A stretch of DNA of 58,499 nt from Deltaproteobacteria bacterium (GCA_031285295.1 JAITWK010000013.1:1-58499), one strand, 5' to 3'. Positions 12,927-22,296 are shown, counted from the stretch's first letter. Made by a program: numbers and translations. The notes: generated by a model from the sequence alone, not told the origin.

Positions 12927-15623
12927 TCAGTTTTGCGCAAGCTTGGTCAAAAGAATTTCATGCGCGGAAAAGAATTTCTCTCCAGCTTCCTCTCCTGAAT
13001 CATGGGCTGGTACGCAAAGTCCGAAAGCGGCCAGGGTCAGGGTCAGGGGCGAAGCATAGCCGCCGGACCAGTCAAAGCCCAATTCAAAAGCAGCTTCGCC
13101 ACATGGTTTGATATGGCGCAGCAATTGCCTGGCGTCCATTTCCTTTTCATGCTTTTTGCCTTGTTTTATCCAGAGCAGGCTTTCACGGGACGCAAATTCG
13201 CGTCCGGCCCGCATAAACAGATCCAGGCGTTCCGGCGTGCCGGTCCAGATCAGGTTATAAGTTTCGCTCACTGCCTCCGGCGGGCGCTGGTTAATGGGCA
13301 GCTTTACAGCCTCGCGGGCTTGCAGCCCCAAGGGCAGACCGCTCAGAGCCTCCAGCACTTCCTGAGGCGAACGGGCTTCGCGCAGATAAAGCGAGAACCA
13401 TTCGCAACGGCTGGCCACGCCCACTGGCAAGGCTCGGGCAAAAGAGAGCAGAGGGGCCGGTTTGAAGCCCTGACTGAAAGCCAGCGGCAATTTATTGCGC
13501 CGCATGGCCCGTTCAAAAATGGACTGCAATTCCAGTTGGCTGATCTGAATGGCATCACCCAGTTTGCTGTACCAGATACGATAGTGGTTTACCTTGTTGA
13601 CCAATCCGGCTGCCAACTGCGGCGGCTTGTTACGATTGCTTTCTACCGCGCCGAATTTCCCGCCACTTTTGCCGCCTTCATTATTTTCATTATCTTCGCC
13701 GCAACAGCCATTTTGGTTGGCTGAACGAACAATGACCCGCCCGTAGGCATCCAGCCGCGCCTCATGCGCCGCCTGATCGCGCTGGGCAAAGTTGAGGCGG
13801 TTGGAATAGGTTGTATCCGCGCTTTTCTTATACAGGGACGAGGCTGAAACCTTGTTGTCGCAAACGCCGCAGTTGCGGCAAGCGGCATAGCGGCAGTCTG
13901 CGGTAGCCTTACCGGCCAAGCCGCGTTCAAGCTCGGCAAGCAAAAATTCCTTGCTTACCCCGCTGGTCAGATGCTCCCAGGGCAGTTCGGCGTCATGCGC
14001 AATGGCACCGGTAAAATCATTTTCCGCCAAACCTTGTTCACTCATGGCTTCCAGCCAGGGTTCCAGCTTGAAATGATCTACCCAGGCAGTAAAAAGCGCG
14101 CCTTTGCGGTAGGCGCTTTCCACCACTTTGGCCAGACGGCGGTCGCCGCGCGAGAAAATACCTTCCAGACGGCTCATTTCCGGCTCGTGCCAGCGCAACT
14201 TGATGCGTTTTTCCGCTTTGGCGAGGCCAAGCAAAAGCCCGATGCGCCGCCGGATTTCTTCAAGCGAAATTTGGGCTTCCCACTGGAAAGGCGTGTGCGG
14301 CTTGGGCACAAAGGGCGAGACCGAGGCCGTTACCTGCATGCGCTTGATGCCCGGACCGGCGGCGTCGCGTACCTTGCGGCACAAATCCATGATGGCATGC
14401 AAATCTTCGTCTGTTTCCGTGGGCAGACCGATCATGAAGTAAAGCTTGATCTGCTGCCAGCCGTGCTCAAAAAGCTTTTGCGTGTGCAGGATGATTTCCT
14501 GCTCGGTGATGCCCTTGTTGATCACGTCGCGCAGGCGCTGGCTGCCCGCCTCCGGGGCCAGGGTAGCACCGGTGCGTTTGATACCGGCCATGCGCTCCAT
14601 GATCGAATCGTCAATGGAGCCTACGCGCAGCGAGGGGAGCGAAACAGAGATTTGTTCAGCCGCGCATTTGTCGATGGTGCTGTTAAAAAAGGTTTTAAGG
14701 GCGGAAAAATCGCCGGTACTGAGCGAAAGATAGGAAACATCATCGTAGCCGGTGCCGCCAAGGCAGCGCTCCAGCAAGGCTTCCAGATTGTTCAGGCTGC
14801 GCTCGCGCACCGGGCGGTAAATTATCCCGGCCTGGCAGAAGCGGCAGCCACGCGTGCAACCACGGGCTATTTCCAGAGTCAGGCGGTTATGTACCGCGCC
14901 AAAAGGCACCGGTTGACCAGCCGGATAAGGGGCTTCATCCAAAGAGGCCACCACGCGGCGGGTAACCCGTGAATAGTTGCTGTCAAGCGGGCGCGGCGGC
15001 TTGCGCGAACCGGAATCGGCAAACAGCGAAGGCACATACACGCCGGGAATGGTGGCGGCACGGCGCAAAATTTCTTCCCGCTCCCATCCGGCTTCTTTGG
15101 CCTGCTCGACCAGTTCCAAAAATTCTATGGTTACTTCTTCGCCATCGCCCAAAAGCATGGCGTCAAAAAACGGCGCCATGGGTTCGGCGGCCAGAGTGCA
15201 GCCGCCACCGGCAATAATCAGAGGGCCGGAGCCTCGCTGGGCGGCATAAAGCGGAATACCGGCCAAATCCAGCATGAACAGCACATTGCTGTAACAAAGT
15301 TCATGCGTCAGGCTGAAACCGACCACGTCGAATTCGGCCAGAGGGATGTCGGATTCCAAACTGCACAGGGGTGCCTTTGCTTCGCGCAAAATAGTACCGG
15401 CTTCAACGCAGGGGCTGAAAACCCGCTCGGCCAGCCAGTGCGGGCGCTCGTTGATTTGACTGTAGAGGATCTTCTGCCCGAGGTAGGACATGCCAACTTC
15501 GTAAAGATCCGGAAAAGCCAGAGCCGTGCGCAGGCGCACGGACTCCGAATTTTTATGTACTGCCCCTTCCTCAATGCCGATATAATGGCTGGGTTTGGGG
15601 AGAATGCTTAAGAGATGTCGCAA
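12927..15623 (-). CDS. TIGR03960-type radical SAM protein fused to DUF2344
   Basis: An 898-residue protein. The N-terminal part has a B12-binding-like region and a radical SAM barrel with the 4Fe-4S motif RGCTRGCRFCQ (near residue 255), TLAPEAGSQRLRDVINKGI and YFMIGLPTETDEDL. A cysteine cluster CRYAACRNCGVC follows near 570. The C-terminal part (about 665-895, starting YRIWYSKLGDAIQISQLE) is the TIGR03936/DUF2344 domain, which is a separate neighbouring protein in many bacteria. The start is TTG, chosen because MRHLLSILPKPSHYIG is family-like; the ribosome site is weak. A polar Asn/Glu/Gly/Lys insertion (NENNEGGKSGGKFG) marks the junction. The reaction is unknown; RNA modification is often suggested for this family. 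Confidence 0.9.
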   Translation of the reverse strand: MRHLLSILPKPSHYIGIEEGAVHKNSESVRLRTALAFPDLYEVGMSYLGQKILYSQINERPHWLAERVFSPCVEAGTILREAKAPLCSLESDIPLAEFDVVGFSLTHELCYSNVLFMLDLAGIPLYAAQRGSGPLIIAGGGCTLAAEPMAPFFDAMLLGDGEEVTIEFLELVEQAKEAGWEREEILRRAATIPGVYVPSLFADSGSRKPPRPLDSNYSRVTRRVVASLDEAPYPAGQPVPFGAVHNRLTLEIARGCTRGCRFCQAGIIYRPVRERSLNNLEALLERCLGGTGYDDVSYLSLSTGDFSALKTFFNSTIDKCAAEQISVSLPSLRVGSIDDSIMERMAGIKRTGATLAPEAGSQRLRDVINKGITEQEIILHTQKLFEHGWQQIKLYFMIGLPTETDEDLHAIMDLCRKVRDAAGPGIKRMQVTASVSPFVPKPHTPFQWEAQISLEEIRRRIGLLLGLAKAEKRIKLRWHEPEMSRLEGIFSRGDRRLAKVVESAYRKGALFTAWVDHFKLEPWLEAMSEQGLAENDFTGAIAHDAELPWEHLTSGVSKEFLLAELERGLAGKATADCRYAACRNCGVCDNKVSASSLYKKSADTTYSNRLNFAQRDQAAHEARLDAYGRVIVRSANQNGCCGEDNENNEGGKSGGKFGAVESNRNKPPQLAAGLVNKVNHYRIWYSKLGDAIQISQLELQSIFERAMRRNKLPLAFSQGFKPAPLLSFARALPVGVASRCEWFSLYLREARSPQEVLEALSGLPLGLQAREAVKLPINQRPPEAVSETYNLIWTGTPERLDLFMRAGREFASRESLLWIKQGKKHEKEMDARQLLRHIKPCGEAAFELGFDWSGGYASPLTLTLAAFGLCVPAHDSGEEAGEKFFSAHEILLTKLAQN

Positions 15624-15644
15624 GTTATGACCGTTTGTTTGTGG

Positions 15645-16001
15645 TTATTTGCCGCGAATCAGGCCAGAAAAACCGTCGGACGGGCCTTTGCCGGGATTTT
15701 TAAGGTCCAGGCCGCCCAGACCGCCGGAACTCAAAGTAAGATTGGAAATGGCTTCCAGATACTTGGTGTTCAGCTCGTCCGGGTATTTTTTGTAGGTGTA
15801 GAGCACATGGTTGCAGCTGAGTTCGCCGTTAAAATCCTGATCAAAAGGGTAGCCGTAGGGCAAAAGCATCATCTGCACGCCCTGTTGGGTGGGTACGGAT
15901 TGCAGGACAGCTACTTCCTTGAGGATATTTTTATCCGCGTCATATTTGCCGATAACCATTTCGCCGGTAATCAGTTTAACAAGGCGAGTGTCGTAAGCCA
16001 T
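15645..16001 (-). CDS. Conserved small protein, Sm-like N-terminus
   Basis: 118 residues, starting MAYDTRLVKLITGEMVIGKY. Strand pattern and charge resemble an Sm/LSm-like half barrel, then QQGVQMMLLPYGYPFDQ and a Gly/Leu-rich tail. No catalytic motif and no signal peptide. It ends 21 bases before the radical-SAM gene and is probably co-transcribed with it. I recognise it only as a conserved Desulfovibrio-type hypothetical protein; the Sm-like suggestion rests on sequence impression alone. Confidence 0.7.
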   Translation of the reverse strand: MAYDTRLVKLITGEMVIGKYDADKNILKEVAVLQSVPTQQGVQMMLLPYGYPFDQDFNGELSCNHVLYTYKKYPDELNTKYLEAISNLTLSSGGLGGLDLKNPGKGPSDGFSGLIRGK

Positions 16002-16060
16002 TTATTTATTCTCCTGATTAGATGATGTTCACACAAGTGTTTTTGGGTAACAAAATTTGT

Positions 16061-16513
16061 TTATGGTTTGGGCAGAAGCCCTAAATTATCCAGAGTGGCT
16101 TTAAAGTGTTCCGGATTTTTCTTGTAAAGCAGGAAGTCGCATTCAGCCAGCAGCACTGCTTCCTGATCCGTTATCTTTACTTTGACGCAGGCAATTTTGC
16201 CCGAATCGCTGATAATTTCGCTTTCAGCATAAATAAGCGGCGTCATGCCCGGCTTGAAAAAAGTAGTGTTGGCGCTAAGGGTTACAGTAATATAACCCAG
16301 ATATTTGGCCAGCATGCCCGCAGCGATATCGGCCAGGGTGAAAAGAGCGCCGCCGTGCGCCATGCCGTAATGGTTTTTCTGCCTGTCGTCCAGGTGCATA
16401 ACGGCTTTGGCTTTTTTATCGCCAAACTCCACCGATTCTATGCCCAAAGCCTGGGCTATCGGGCATTGGTGTTTCAAAAAGTAGGCGGCTTGTTCGCTTA
16501 TTAAGTTGCTCAT
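16061..16513 (-). CDS. PaaI/YdiI-type hotdog thioesterase
   Basis: A 150-residue single hotdog domain. The family signature is NHYGMAHGGALFTLADIAAG (about 47-66), with the HGG turn and the acidic catalytic residue in TLAD, followed by the central strand TVTLSANTTFFKP. These enzymes hydrolyse acyl-CoA or aryl-CoA thioesters; the substrate cannot be read from sequence. It lies upstream of the small conserved gene at 15645 on the same strand, 59 bases away, so may share its transcript. Confidence 0.9.
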   Translation of the reverse strand: MSNLISEQAAYFLKHQCPIAQALGIESVEFGDKKAKAVMHLDDRQKNHYGMAHGGALFTLADIAAGMLAKYLGYITVTLSANTTFFKPGMTPLIYAESEIISDSGKIACVKVKITDQEAVLLAECDFLLYKKNPEHFKATLDNLGLLPKP

Positions 16514-16652
16514 GATAATCTCCGAAGTCCTTGTGAACTTCCAAATCCTTAAAATATGTCAGAAATACGCTTGGTCAATGCTTTCCTAACTTAATTTGGG
16601 CAAATGGACAATTCTATTAAACTTCCGGTAGTCCCTCAATTTGGACAAGACA

Positions 16653-16779
16653 GGTAGTGCCTGCTTTTGCCGTCAGGCAAGGAAGATGAGTTTTTGCCGA
16701 CGGGAGTGTACTCTTCTCGTACTCGACATGAGGCAAAAACGATATCTGACGATGCATCACGGCAAAATGAGGCACTACC
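16653..16779 (-). repeat. MITE-like repeat family B, copy 2 (inverted)
   Basis: A 127-bp copy of the element at 7211, in reverse orientation, with the same ends GGTAGTGCC/GGCACTACC. Its terminal arm overlaps the end of cobQ and contains the cobQ stop codon (CTA at 16775-16777 on the plus strand). A truncated extra end, GGTAGTCCCTCAATTTGG, lies just outside at 16627-16644. Confidence 0.85.
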
Positions 16780-18196
16780 AAATTTCCAGCAATTTCAGCA
16801 AACAGTCCGTATCAAGATGCTCTTCCACCATATCGGCCAGCCTTTCGATGGCCGCTTCGCGCAGGGCCGGGTAATCAACCGCTGCCGCTTTGCGCAGTCC
16901 GGCCCAGGCCAGGATCGCGTTGCAGGATTCCGGGTTTTCAAACGGATTGGCTTGATCAATACCGCGAATTTGTTCGTCCGGTTCGCAAAGCGCTTCGCCC
17001 TGGTTATCCTGATTGTATTGCCTGTTTGATCCTTCAGGTATTTCCATAACGGTTAAACCTTTCGGATGCAGCCCCAGACCATCCAGTATCCGGCCGCCGC
17101 CGCGCAGAGCCAGCAGTTTGCCGCCATAGCGCAAGTGCCTTTTAAGCAACACTTCCCAGCCGTTTTGACGCAGCCAGTCCAGATCCCGGCGCGAATCCGC
17201 TGAATCGCCAAGAATAATTAAATCCGCTGCCAGATCTGCTCTGTTTATCAAATCCGTACCCGGATTTACGGACAACTGCGCGGCTAAATTAATAAACTCA
17301 AAGTTAAGTCCCGGATGCAGGCGCAGAGGATCAAAATCGGTCTGGTTGCTTGCATGAGGCGTAAGCAATACCAGCACTTTCAGGCCGTGTCCTTTACCCG
17401 ATTCGCTACTTTGGTTGAAGCCGCGAGCCTTACCCGGCCTGTTGTTCTGGCTTAGGCTATCCTCCGCCTCCAGATGCAAATCGCGAAGGTAGGGCAGCAC
17501 GCCAAGCACGGGTTTGCCGGTGTTTTCCTCAAGCCAACTCAGGCCGGGTTCAAGCAGGGCTTTATCGCCCCTAAAGCGGTTGATTACCAGCCCGGCCACC
17601 CGGCTGCGCTCGGAAGGAGAAAGCAGGGCCAAAGTACCAAACAGTTGCGCGAACACGCCGCCCCGGTCGATATCCGCTACCAGAATGACCGGGCAATCCA
17701 CGCTTTCCGCAAAGCCCATGTTGGCGATGTCGTTCTCGCGTAAATTTATCTCCGCCGGGGAACCCGCGCCTTCCACTACCACCACCCGGTATTGCGCGGA
17801 CAGCCGCCGGAAGGAATCCAGCACAGCTTTACGGGCAGTGCTTTTGTAAGCGTGATAGGCTTTGGCGTCCATGTTTGCTATAGGCCGCCCCTGAATGATT
17901 ACGGTTGAACCGGTGTCGCTGTTAGGTTTGAGCAGCACCGGGTTCATATCCGTATGCGGAGCCAGCCCGCAGGCCAGAGCCTGTACGGCTTGCGCCCGGC
18001 CGATTTCGCCGCCGTCTTCAGTGAGCGCACTGTTCAGGGCCATATTTTGCGGCTTGAAAGGGGCCACGCTTATGCCGCGCCGCCGCAGCCAGCGACAAAG
18101 AGCAGTGACCAGAACGCTTTTACCGGCGTCAGATGTTGTGCCCTGTACCATCAGGCAGGCGGAGCGGTGTTTTGCGGGCATTGTATCAGGCGTCAT
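16775..18196 (-). CDS. cobQ: Cobyric acid synthase with degenerate glutaminase domain
   Basis: CobQ/CbiP amidates four side chains of adenosyl-cobyrinate a,c-diamide. The N-terminal dethiobiotin-synthase-like ATPase part is well kept: [14 protein letters not shown] (10-28), [11 protein letters not shown], the segment [15 protein letters not shown] and [14 protein letters not shown]. The C-terminal amidotransferase domain (about 285-473) is poor. The expected GICGGYQMLG nucleophile motif reads [12 protein letters not shown], with Arg365 (CGC) for Cys. The usual LPGSKN is ILGDSAD, and no GYEIH histidine segment is visible. At 473 aa it is shorter than typical. The domain should not hydrolyse glutamine. 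The start overlaps cobB by four bases (ATGA). The stop codon lies in a family B repeat. Confidence 0.92.
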   Translation of the reverse strand: MTPDTMPAKHRSACLMVQGTTSDAGKSVLVTALCRWLRRRGISVAPFKPQNMALNSALTEDGGEIGRAQAVQALACGLAPHTDMNPVLLKPNSDTGSTVIIQGRPIANMDAKAYHAYKSTARKAVLDSFRRLSAQYRVVVVEGAGSPAEINLRENDIANMGFAESVDCPVILVADIDRGGVFAQLFGTLALLSPSERSRVAGLVINRFRGDKALLEPGLSWLEENTGKPVLGVLPYLRDLHLEAEDSLSQNNRPGKARGFNQSSESGKGHGLKVLVLLTPHASNQTDFDPLRLHPGLNFEFINLAAQLSVNPGTDLINRADLAADLIILGDSADSRRDLDWLRQNGWEVLLKRHLRYGGKLLALRGGGRILDGLGLHPKGLTVMEIPEGSNRQYNQDNQGEALCEPDEQIRGIDQANPFENPESCNAILAWAGLRKAAAVDYPALREAAIERLADMVEEHLDTDCLLKLLEIW

Positions 18197-19629
18197 ATCT
18201 TGAATAAATTTGCGACAGCTTCAGGGTTTGAGGGAAAGTACAAGTGAATGCTGGAGGCGGTCAGGCGAGCCAGCCGATAAACGGCCCCGCCCGGCTTGTT
18301 TTGAGCGCAAGGCATTGAATCTTTTTTGCCGTTTTGCGTGGACTTATGCTTGCCACTTTGTACTGGGTATGCGCCGCGCGTAAGCGGAGGCAGATCACTT
18401 TCCAGCCGCGCATGATGGAAGATATGCCCGCGCAAAGTTCCTTCCGGCAAGGTCACTTCTTGCGAACCCAAGCCAGCCAGGTTTTTTTGCATAATAGCCC
18501 GGCCGGGCAAGAGCCCGGCCAGCGGCAGTTCCCGGCCATTCAGATCCCGCAAGCTTTCCAACAGGTAAAGCAGGCCGCCGCCTTCAGCCAGAATTGGTTT
18601 TTGTGCGGCCTGATGACTGCGCAGATCGCGCAGCATTGCGGTATTGGAATGCAGAGCTTCCAGATGCAGTTCCGGGTAACCGCCGGGCAGGTAGAGGCTA
18701 TCTACGGGCGGCAAACCGGCATCGCGCAGGGGCGAGAAGAAAACGAGTTCGGCCCCCAGATCCGTCAGCAAATCCAGGTTGGCCTGATAGATGAAGCTGA
18801 AAGCCGCGTCACGGGCAATACCGATACGCAGGCCGGACAAGAGTTTGCGGATAACTGGCGCTGCGCTGCACTGAAATTCGGCTATTGGCGGCAGAGGCGG
18901 CAAATGCGAAATTTGAGCGGCGTTGTTATCTGTATTTTGCAAACAGCTGTCAGGCTTATTCGGATTCGTGGTTGCTTCAGCGGCCAGATTTTGGGCGATA
19001 GCCTGGGCGGCGGCATCCAGGCGCAAATCCAAATCCGTCAGTTCTTCGGCCTGCACCAAGCCTAAATGACGGCTGGGCAGCGAAATTTCCAGGGCTTTGG
19101 GCAAAGCGCCGAACCAGAGTGGCCCTCCGGCGGCTGCAAGGCTTTCGCGCAAAATATGCGCGTGCCGTTCGCTGCCAATGCGATTGGCAAAAACTCCGGT
19201 CAGGCGCAGCCCCGGCCTGAAATTTGCGAGTCCAAAGGCGATGGCGGCAAAAGTCGCGGCCATGGCTGAGGCGTTAATTACGGCCAGCACGGGCAACTTG
19301 AACTTTTCGGACAAATCGGCGGAAGAGGGCGATCCATCAAAAAGTCCCATGACTCCTTCCACCAAAATTAAATCCGCTTCCTGCGCCGCTTCCCACAAGA
19401 GGCGGCGGCATTCGGCCTCGCCCTGAATCCATAAATCCAACTGATAAACCGGCTGACCGGATGCTCGTGCCAGAATCATCGGATCCAGAAAATCCGGCCC
19501 GCATTTGAAGACCCTGACCTTGCGGCCCGCCCTGGCGTGCATACGGGCCAGAGCGGCGGTGACCGTGGTTTTACCCTGGCCGGACGCGGGGGCGGATATC
19601 AGCAAAGCAGGGCAGGAGCGTGAGGTCAT
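18193..19629 (-). CDS. cobB: Cobyrinic acid a,c-diamide synthase lacking the glutaminase cysteine
   Basis: CobB/CbiA (478 aa) amidates the a and c side chains of cobyrinate or hydrogenobyrinate. The ATPase part shows [17 protein letters not shown] (11-28), [10 protein letters not shown], and [11 protein letters not shown]. The amidotransferase part has the family segment [12 protein letters not shown] and the His-containing RGHIFHHA. The nucleophile motif normally AECGGLMYL reads AEGGGLLYL, with Gly350 (GGC, plus-strand 18580-18582) instead of Cys. Two polar insertions (about 205-240 and 425-445) lengthen it. It follows crcB after 27 bases and overlaps cobQ, so the three form one transcription unit. 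Confidence 0.93.
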   Translation of the reverse strand: MTSRSCPALLISAPASGQGKTTVTAALARMHARAGRKVRVFKCGPDFLDPMILARASGQPVYQLDLWIQGEAECRRLLWEAAQEADLILVEGVMGLFDGSPSSADLSEKFKLPVLAVINASAMAATFAAIAFGLANFRPGLRLTGVFANRIGSERHAHILRESLAAAGGPLWFGALPKALEISLPSRHLGLVQAEELTDLDLRLDAAAQAIAQNLAAEATTNPNKPDSCLQNTDNNAAQISHLPPLPPIAEFQCSAAPVIRKLLSGLRIGIARDAAFSFIYQANLDLLTDLGAELVFFSPLRDAGLPPVDSLYLPGGYPELHLEALHSNTAMLRDLRSHQAAQKPILAEGGGLLYLLESLRDLNGRELPLAGLLPGRAIMQKNLAGLGSQEVTLPEGTLRGHIFHHARLESDLPPLTRGAYPVQSGKHKSTQNGKKDSMPCAQNKPGGAVYRLARLTASSIHLYFPSNPEAVANLFKI

Positions 19630-19656
19630 GGTTTGTTATTGGCGGTTATGCGTTGA

Positions 19657-20046
19657 TTATTGGCTGAAAGCGCTGAAAAATCTGGCCGAAGCGAGTCCCA
19701 GAAAAGTCATGCACAGCGAACCGCAAACATGCAGGGCAATTACACCCATAGCCCAAAAAAGACGCTGTTGCTGCAACAAGGCAACCACTTCGGCGGAAAA
19801 AGCCGAGAAGGTGGTTAACGCACCAAGAAAGCCGGTAATTATAAACAGCCGCCATTCCGGCGCAAGCTCGGCATGGGCGGCGAAAAGGCTTAAGGCCAGG
19901 CCAATGCAGTAGCCGCCAAGCAGGTTGGCGGCCAAAGTTCCCAGCGGCACCAGCGGGAAGACCTGATTGAGTAAAATACCCAACAACCAGCGCAGCACTG
20001 CGCCCAGGGCGGCTCCGGCACTTATGGCGAGAATGGCGTGAATCAT
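19657..20046 (-). CDS. crcB: CrcB/Fluc fluoride exporter
   Basis: A four-helix membrane protein (129 aa) that forms a dual-topology dimeric fluoride channel. Signatures: [10 protein letters not shown] (helix 1), [14 protein letters not shown] (helix 2, with the pore Asn), and the helix-3 break [15 protein letters not shown]. Length is normal. It is the first gene of the crcB-cobB-cobQ group. I looked for a fluoride riboswitch upstream but found no recognisable one; a family B repeat occupies most of that space. Confidence 0.95.
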   Translation of the reverse strand: MIHAILAISAGAALGAVLRWLLGILLNQVFPLVPLGTLAANLLGGYCIGLALSLFAAHAELAPEWRLFIITGFLGALTTFSAFSAEVVALLQQQRLFWAMGVIALHVCGSLCMTFLGLASARFFSAFSQ

Positions 20047-20085
20047 CCGAATTACATAAAGGATTCGAGCAGCAGAGTAAACAGG

Positions 20086-20157
20086 AGCTAGTGCCTCATT
20101 TTGCCGTGATGCTGCGTCAGATATAGTTTTTGCCTGACGGCAAAAGCAGACACTAGC
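20086..20157 (+). repeat. MITE-like repeat family B, copy 3 (internally deleted)
   Basis: 72 bp. The two ends match copy 1 (TGCCTCATTTTGCCGTGAT...GACGGCAAAAGCAGACACTA), but the central 55 or so bases are missing. The outer arms are AGCTAGTG/CACTAGCT instead of TGGTAGTGCC/GGCACTACCA: different sequence, still self-complementary. It lies between divergently transcribed crcB and the glycosylase gene. Confidence 0.8.
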
Positions 20158-20186
20158 TGTTGAAGGACGAACAGTAGTATGACAAA

Positions 20187-20954
20187 ATGTTGTTTCTCGT
20201 CTGCTTGAAGTCGCAAAAAAACATGGAGCGCATCGTGGAAATATTCAGTTATGGCGAACGCGAGATAAATCATCTTAAAGCGCGGGATAAAACCCTGGCT
20301 GCCGCCATTGAAGAGATTGGACTGATTAGGCGCGAAATTACACCGGATTTGTATACTTCGCTGGTATATTCGATAGTCAGTCAGCAAATTTCCAGCAAAG
20401 CGGCAACAACTATTTGCGGCCGCCTGCTGGATCGTTTTTGTCACCCGCAAACCGGCAGCGAACAGGTTGAAGACATACAAGCAGCAAAAACTGCTGAATC
20501 TGTGCGTGGGCGGTCTGAACGCCTGAATCCGCGTGACCTGGCCCTGGCCGAAGTGGAAGCGATTCAGCAATGCGGCATGTCCATGCGCAAGGCTTCTTAT
20601 ATTCAGGAACTTTCGCGCAAGGTTTGGGATGGAAGTTTTGATTTGCGGGCTTTGCCCGGCCTTTCCGATGCCGAACTATGTGCCGCCTTATGCACGCTTA
20701 AGGGAATCGGCGTCTGGACAGCGGAAATGCTGATGACTTTTTCCCTGCAACGCCCGAATATCCTGAGCTTTGATGACATGGCCATTCAGCGCGGTTTGCG
20801 CATGCTTTACCGGCATAAAAAAATCACCCGCCCGCTGTTTGAAAAATACCGCAAGCGCTATTCGCCTTACGCCTCGGTAGCCAGTTTGTATTTATGGGCC
20901 ATAGCTGGCGGCGCTTGCACCAAGTTGAGCGATCCGACAGCTAAACAGAAATAA
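20187..20954 (+). CDS. HhH-GPD DNA glycosylase (3-methyladenine glycosylase II/AlkA-like)
   Basis: A base-excision repair glycosylase of the HhH-GPD fold that removes alkylated purines. Visible: [19 protein letters not shown] (substrate-pocket helix), the helix-hairpin-helix [12 protein letters not shown], and the catalytic Asp region [12 protein letters not shown]. An insertion of about 25 polar residues ([20 protein letters not shown]) lies between the first helices and the HhH. Neither candidate start (ATG 20187 or ATG 20223, [15 protein letters not shown]) has a strong ribosome site; the second is nearer the family N-terminus. The stop codon abuts a family A repeat. 255 aa from the first start. 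Confidence 0.9.
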   Translation: MLFLVCLKSQKNMERIVEIFSYGEREINHLKARDKTLAAAIEEIGLIRREITPDLYTSLVYSIVSQQISSKAATTICGRLLDRFCHPQTGSEQVEDIQAAKTAESVRGRSERLNPRDLALAEVEAIQQCGMSMRKASYIQELSRKVWDGSFDLRALPGLSDAELCAALCTLKGIGVWTAEMLMTFSLQRPNILSFDDMAIQRGLRMLYRHKKITRPLFEKYRKRYSPYASVASLYLWAIAGGACTKLSDPTAKQK

Positions 20955-21014
20955 ATGGGTACATAGGGCAATCGCCCTATGCGGGGAGGTTTGGAGGGGC
21001 AGAGCCCCTCCAAA
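20953..21014 (+). repeat. Palindromic repeat family A, copy 4 (variant stems)
   Basis: It has the core GGGTACATAGGGC with ATAGGGC/GCCCTAT, then GGAGGGGCAGAGCCCCTCC. The stem sequences differ from copies 1-3, but both partners have changed so pairing is kept. It overlaps the glycosylase stop codon and sits between convergent genes. Confidence 0.8.
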
Positions 21015-21038
21015 AAACATTCGACTCACAAAAATATT

Positions 21039-21743
21039 CTAACGTCTGAATTTTTCCGCCAACTCCAGGCCGCTTACGCGTTCGCGGGTTCCGGCCTTGA
21101 AAGCGCGGCAGCAGCCGGGCGAAACTTCGTCAATGAGCAGCGGGTTGCCGTCCTGATCCAGTCCCCATTCTATTTTTATATCCCAAAGATCCAGGCCACG
21201 GGCCGCGAACATGCCGTGAATGGCCTGCATTACAGCTTCGTTAAGGCCGAGCAGGGCGTCCATGTTCTTTTTGCTCACTATACCCAGCGCCACCAAAGCC
21301 GAGGGAACAATCGGGGGGTCACCGGCGGCGTCATCCTTGAGGGTGATTTCAAAAACCGGATTAGGCAGGCGCAGGCCATCGGCCACGCCGGGAACCATCT
21401 TATAGCGGCGCATGAAGCTGCCGGTGCAGACCCAGCGGGCCACCCACTCCAGGCCGGGGGTGAACATTTTGGCCTTGCGCACCTGCATGGAAAGCGCGTC
21501 AAGATCGTAGGAAATCATATGGGTGGGCGCGATTTTCTTTTCGTTTATTTCGCTGAAAATGGCCGAGGACATCAGCAGGCAGGCTTTGCCCTGATCGGGT
21601 ACGGTTTCTTCAGCCAGATTGTTGCCGCCGGGATCGATTTCACCGGCATCATTTTTGGTGACCCGGTCGGTAAAGACCAGACGCAGCGAATTTGCGTCGC
21701 ATTCATAAACATCTTTGGTTTTGCCACGGTAAACCAGTTTCAT
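21039..21743 (-). CDS. purC: Phosphoribosylaminoimidazole-succinocarboxamide synthase
   Basis: PurC joins CAIR and aspartate with ATP in step 7 of purine synthesis. The N-terminus KLVYRGKTKDVYE carries the ATP-binding Lys/Gly pattern, followed by VARWVCTGSFMRRY, LPNPVFEITLKDD, and the C-terminal DLWDIKIEWG and LIDEVSPGCCR. 234 residues is normal for bacterial PurC. Two ATG codons are adjacent (21746 and 21743); AAGGAGCT spacing favours the second. It is the last gene of the minus-strand group, after a short family C repeat. Confidence 0.95.
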   Translation of the reverse strand: MKLVYRGKTKDVYECDANSLRLVFTDRVTKNDAGEIDPGGNNLAEETVPDQGKACLLMSSAIFSEINEKKIAPTHMISYDLDALSMQVRKAKMFTPGLEWVARWVCTGSFMRRYKMVPGVADGLRLPNPVFEITLKDDAAGDPPIVPSALVALGIVSKKNMDALLGLNEAVMQAIHGMFAARGLDLWDIKIEWGLDQDGNPLLIDEVSPGCCRAFKAGTRERVSGLELAEKFRR

Positions 21744-21786
21744 CATAGCTCCTTATTTATTCTACAAATTTATTAAGTAATGTAAT

Positions 21787-21821
21787 CACGAGATAATTTT
21801 TTGGCCAAAAAGGCGCTCGTG
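21787..21821 (+). repeat. Short palindromic repeat family C, copy 2
   Basis: CACGAGATAATT...AAGGCGCTCGTG; its reverse complement matches the copy at 12851 in both arms and inner flanks. It lies between the lipoprotein gene and purC. Confidence 0.7.
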
Positions 21822-21825
21822 CCTA

Positions 21826-22296
21826 TTATTTTTGAATAATATCGGACAATGGCATAGCTACAGTCTGTTCCGGCGAAACCGCGTGTCTTGAGCTGTCGAA
21901 AACGTTGGCACCGATCAGTCTGGCCCGATAGGACATGGCTGTGGGAGTACGCGGACAGTAAGAAAAACGCAAGGTGCCGTTTTGCCGGTTAAACAGGCGA
22001 TCAAAGTTATCTACCGTGTAAGTCTCGCTCGGCAGGAAGGGACAGCCGGGGCAGTCCTGCGGGCCGTTTACCTCGGAAAGTTCGAGCATTACCGCGCTCA
22101 GGTTGGTATAAACCCCGGACATGACCGCGTTAACATCCAGGCAAGCACCGGCGGAGGTTATTGTAACTTCCTGCCAGACAAAAGAGCGCGAACTTTGCCT
22201 GGGCTTGGGATCGCCCTTGACGCCGCAGGCGGGCAGGGTGAACAGAATGGCCAGAAGCAGACATAACGCTGAGAGCGGCAGTATTTTTTTAGTCAT
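21826..22296 (-). CDS. LptM/YifL-like lipoprotein
   Basis: A 156-residue lipoprotein. The signal peptide ends in the lipobox LPAC, and the mature protein begins CGVKGDPKPRQ, like the conserved N-terminus of LptM/YifL lipoproteins, which assist LptD folding in enterobacteria. The remaining 130 residues, with a CPGCP motif, are not recognised. Start ATG 22296 follows GGGGA and overlaps the end of mutS by eight bases, implying coupled translation. Location: probably outer-membrane inner leaflet, since Gly rather than Asp follows the Cys. Confidence 0.8.
   Translation of the reverse strand: MTKKILPLSALCLLLAILFTLPACGVKGDPKPRQSSRSFVWQEVTITSAGACLDVNAVMSGVYTNLSAVMLELSEVNGPQDCPGCPFLPSETYTVDNFDRLFNRQNGTLRFSYCPRTPTAMSYRARLIGANVFDSSRHAVSPEQTVAMPLSDIIQK

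Noticed and set aside
20047..20186. Fluoride riboswitch before crcB
   Set aside because: The space upstream of crcB is taken by a family B repeat, and I could not recognise the fluoride aptamer core.
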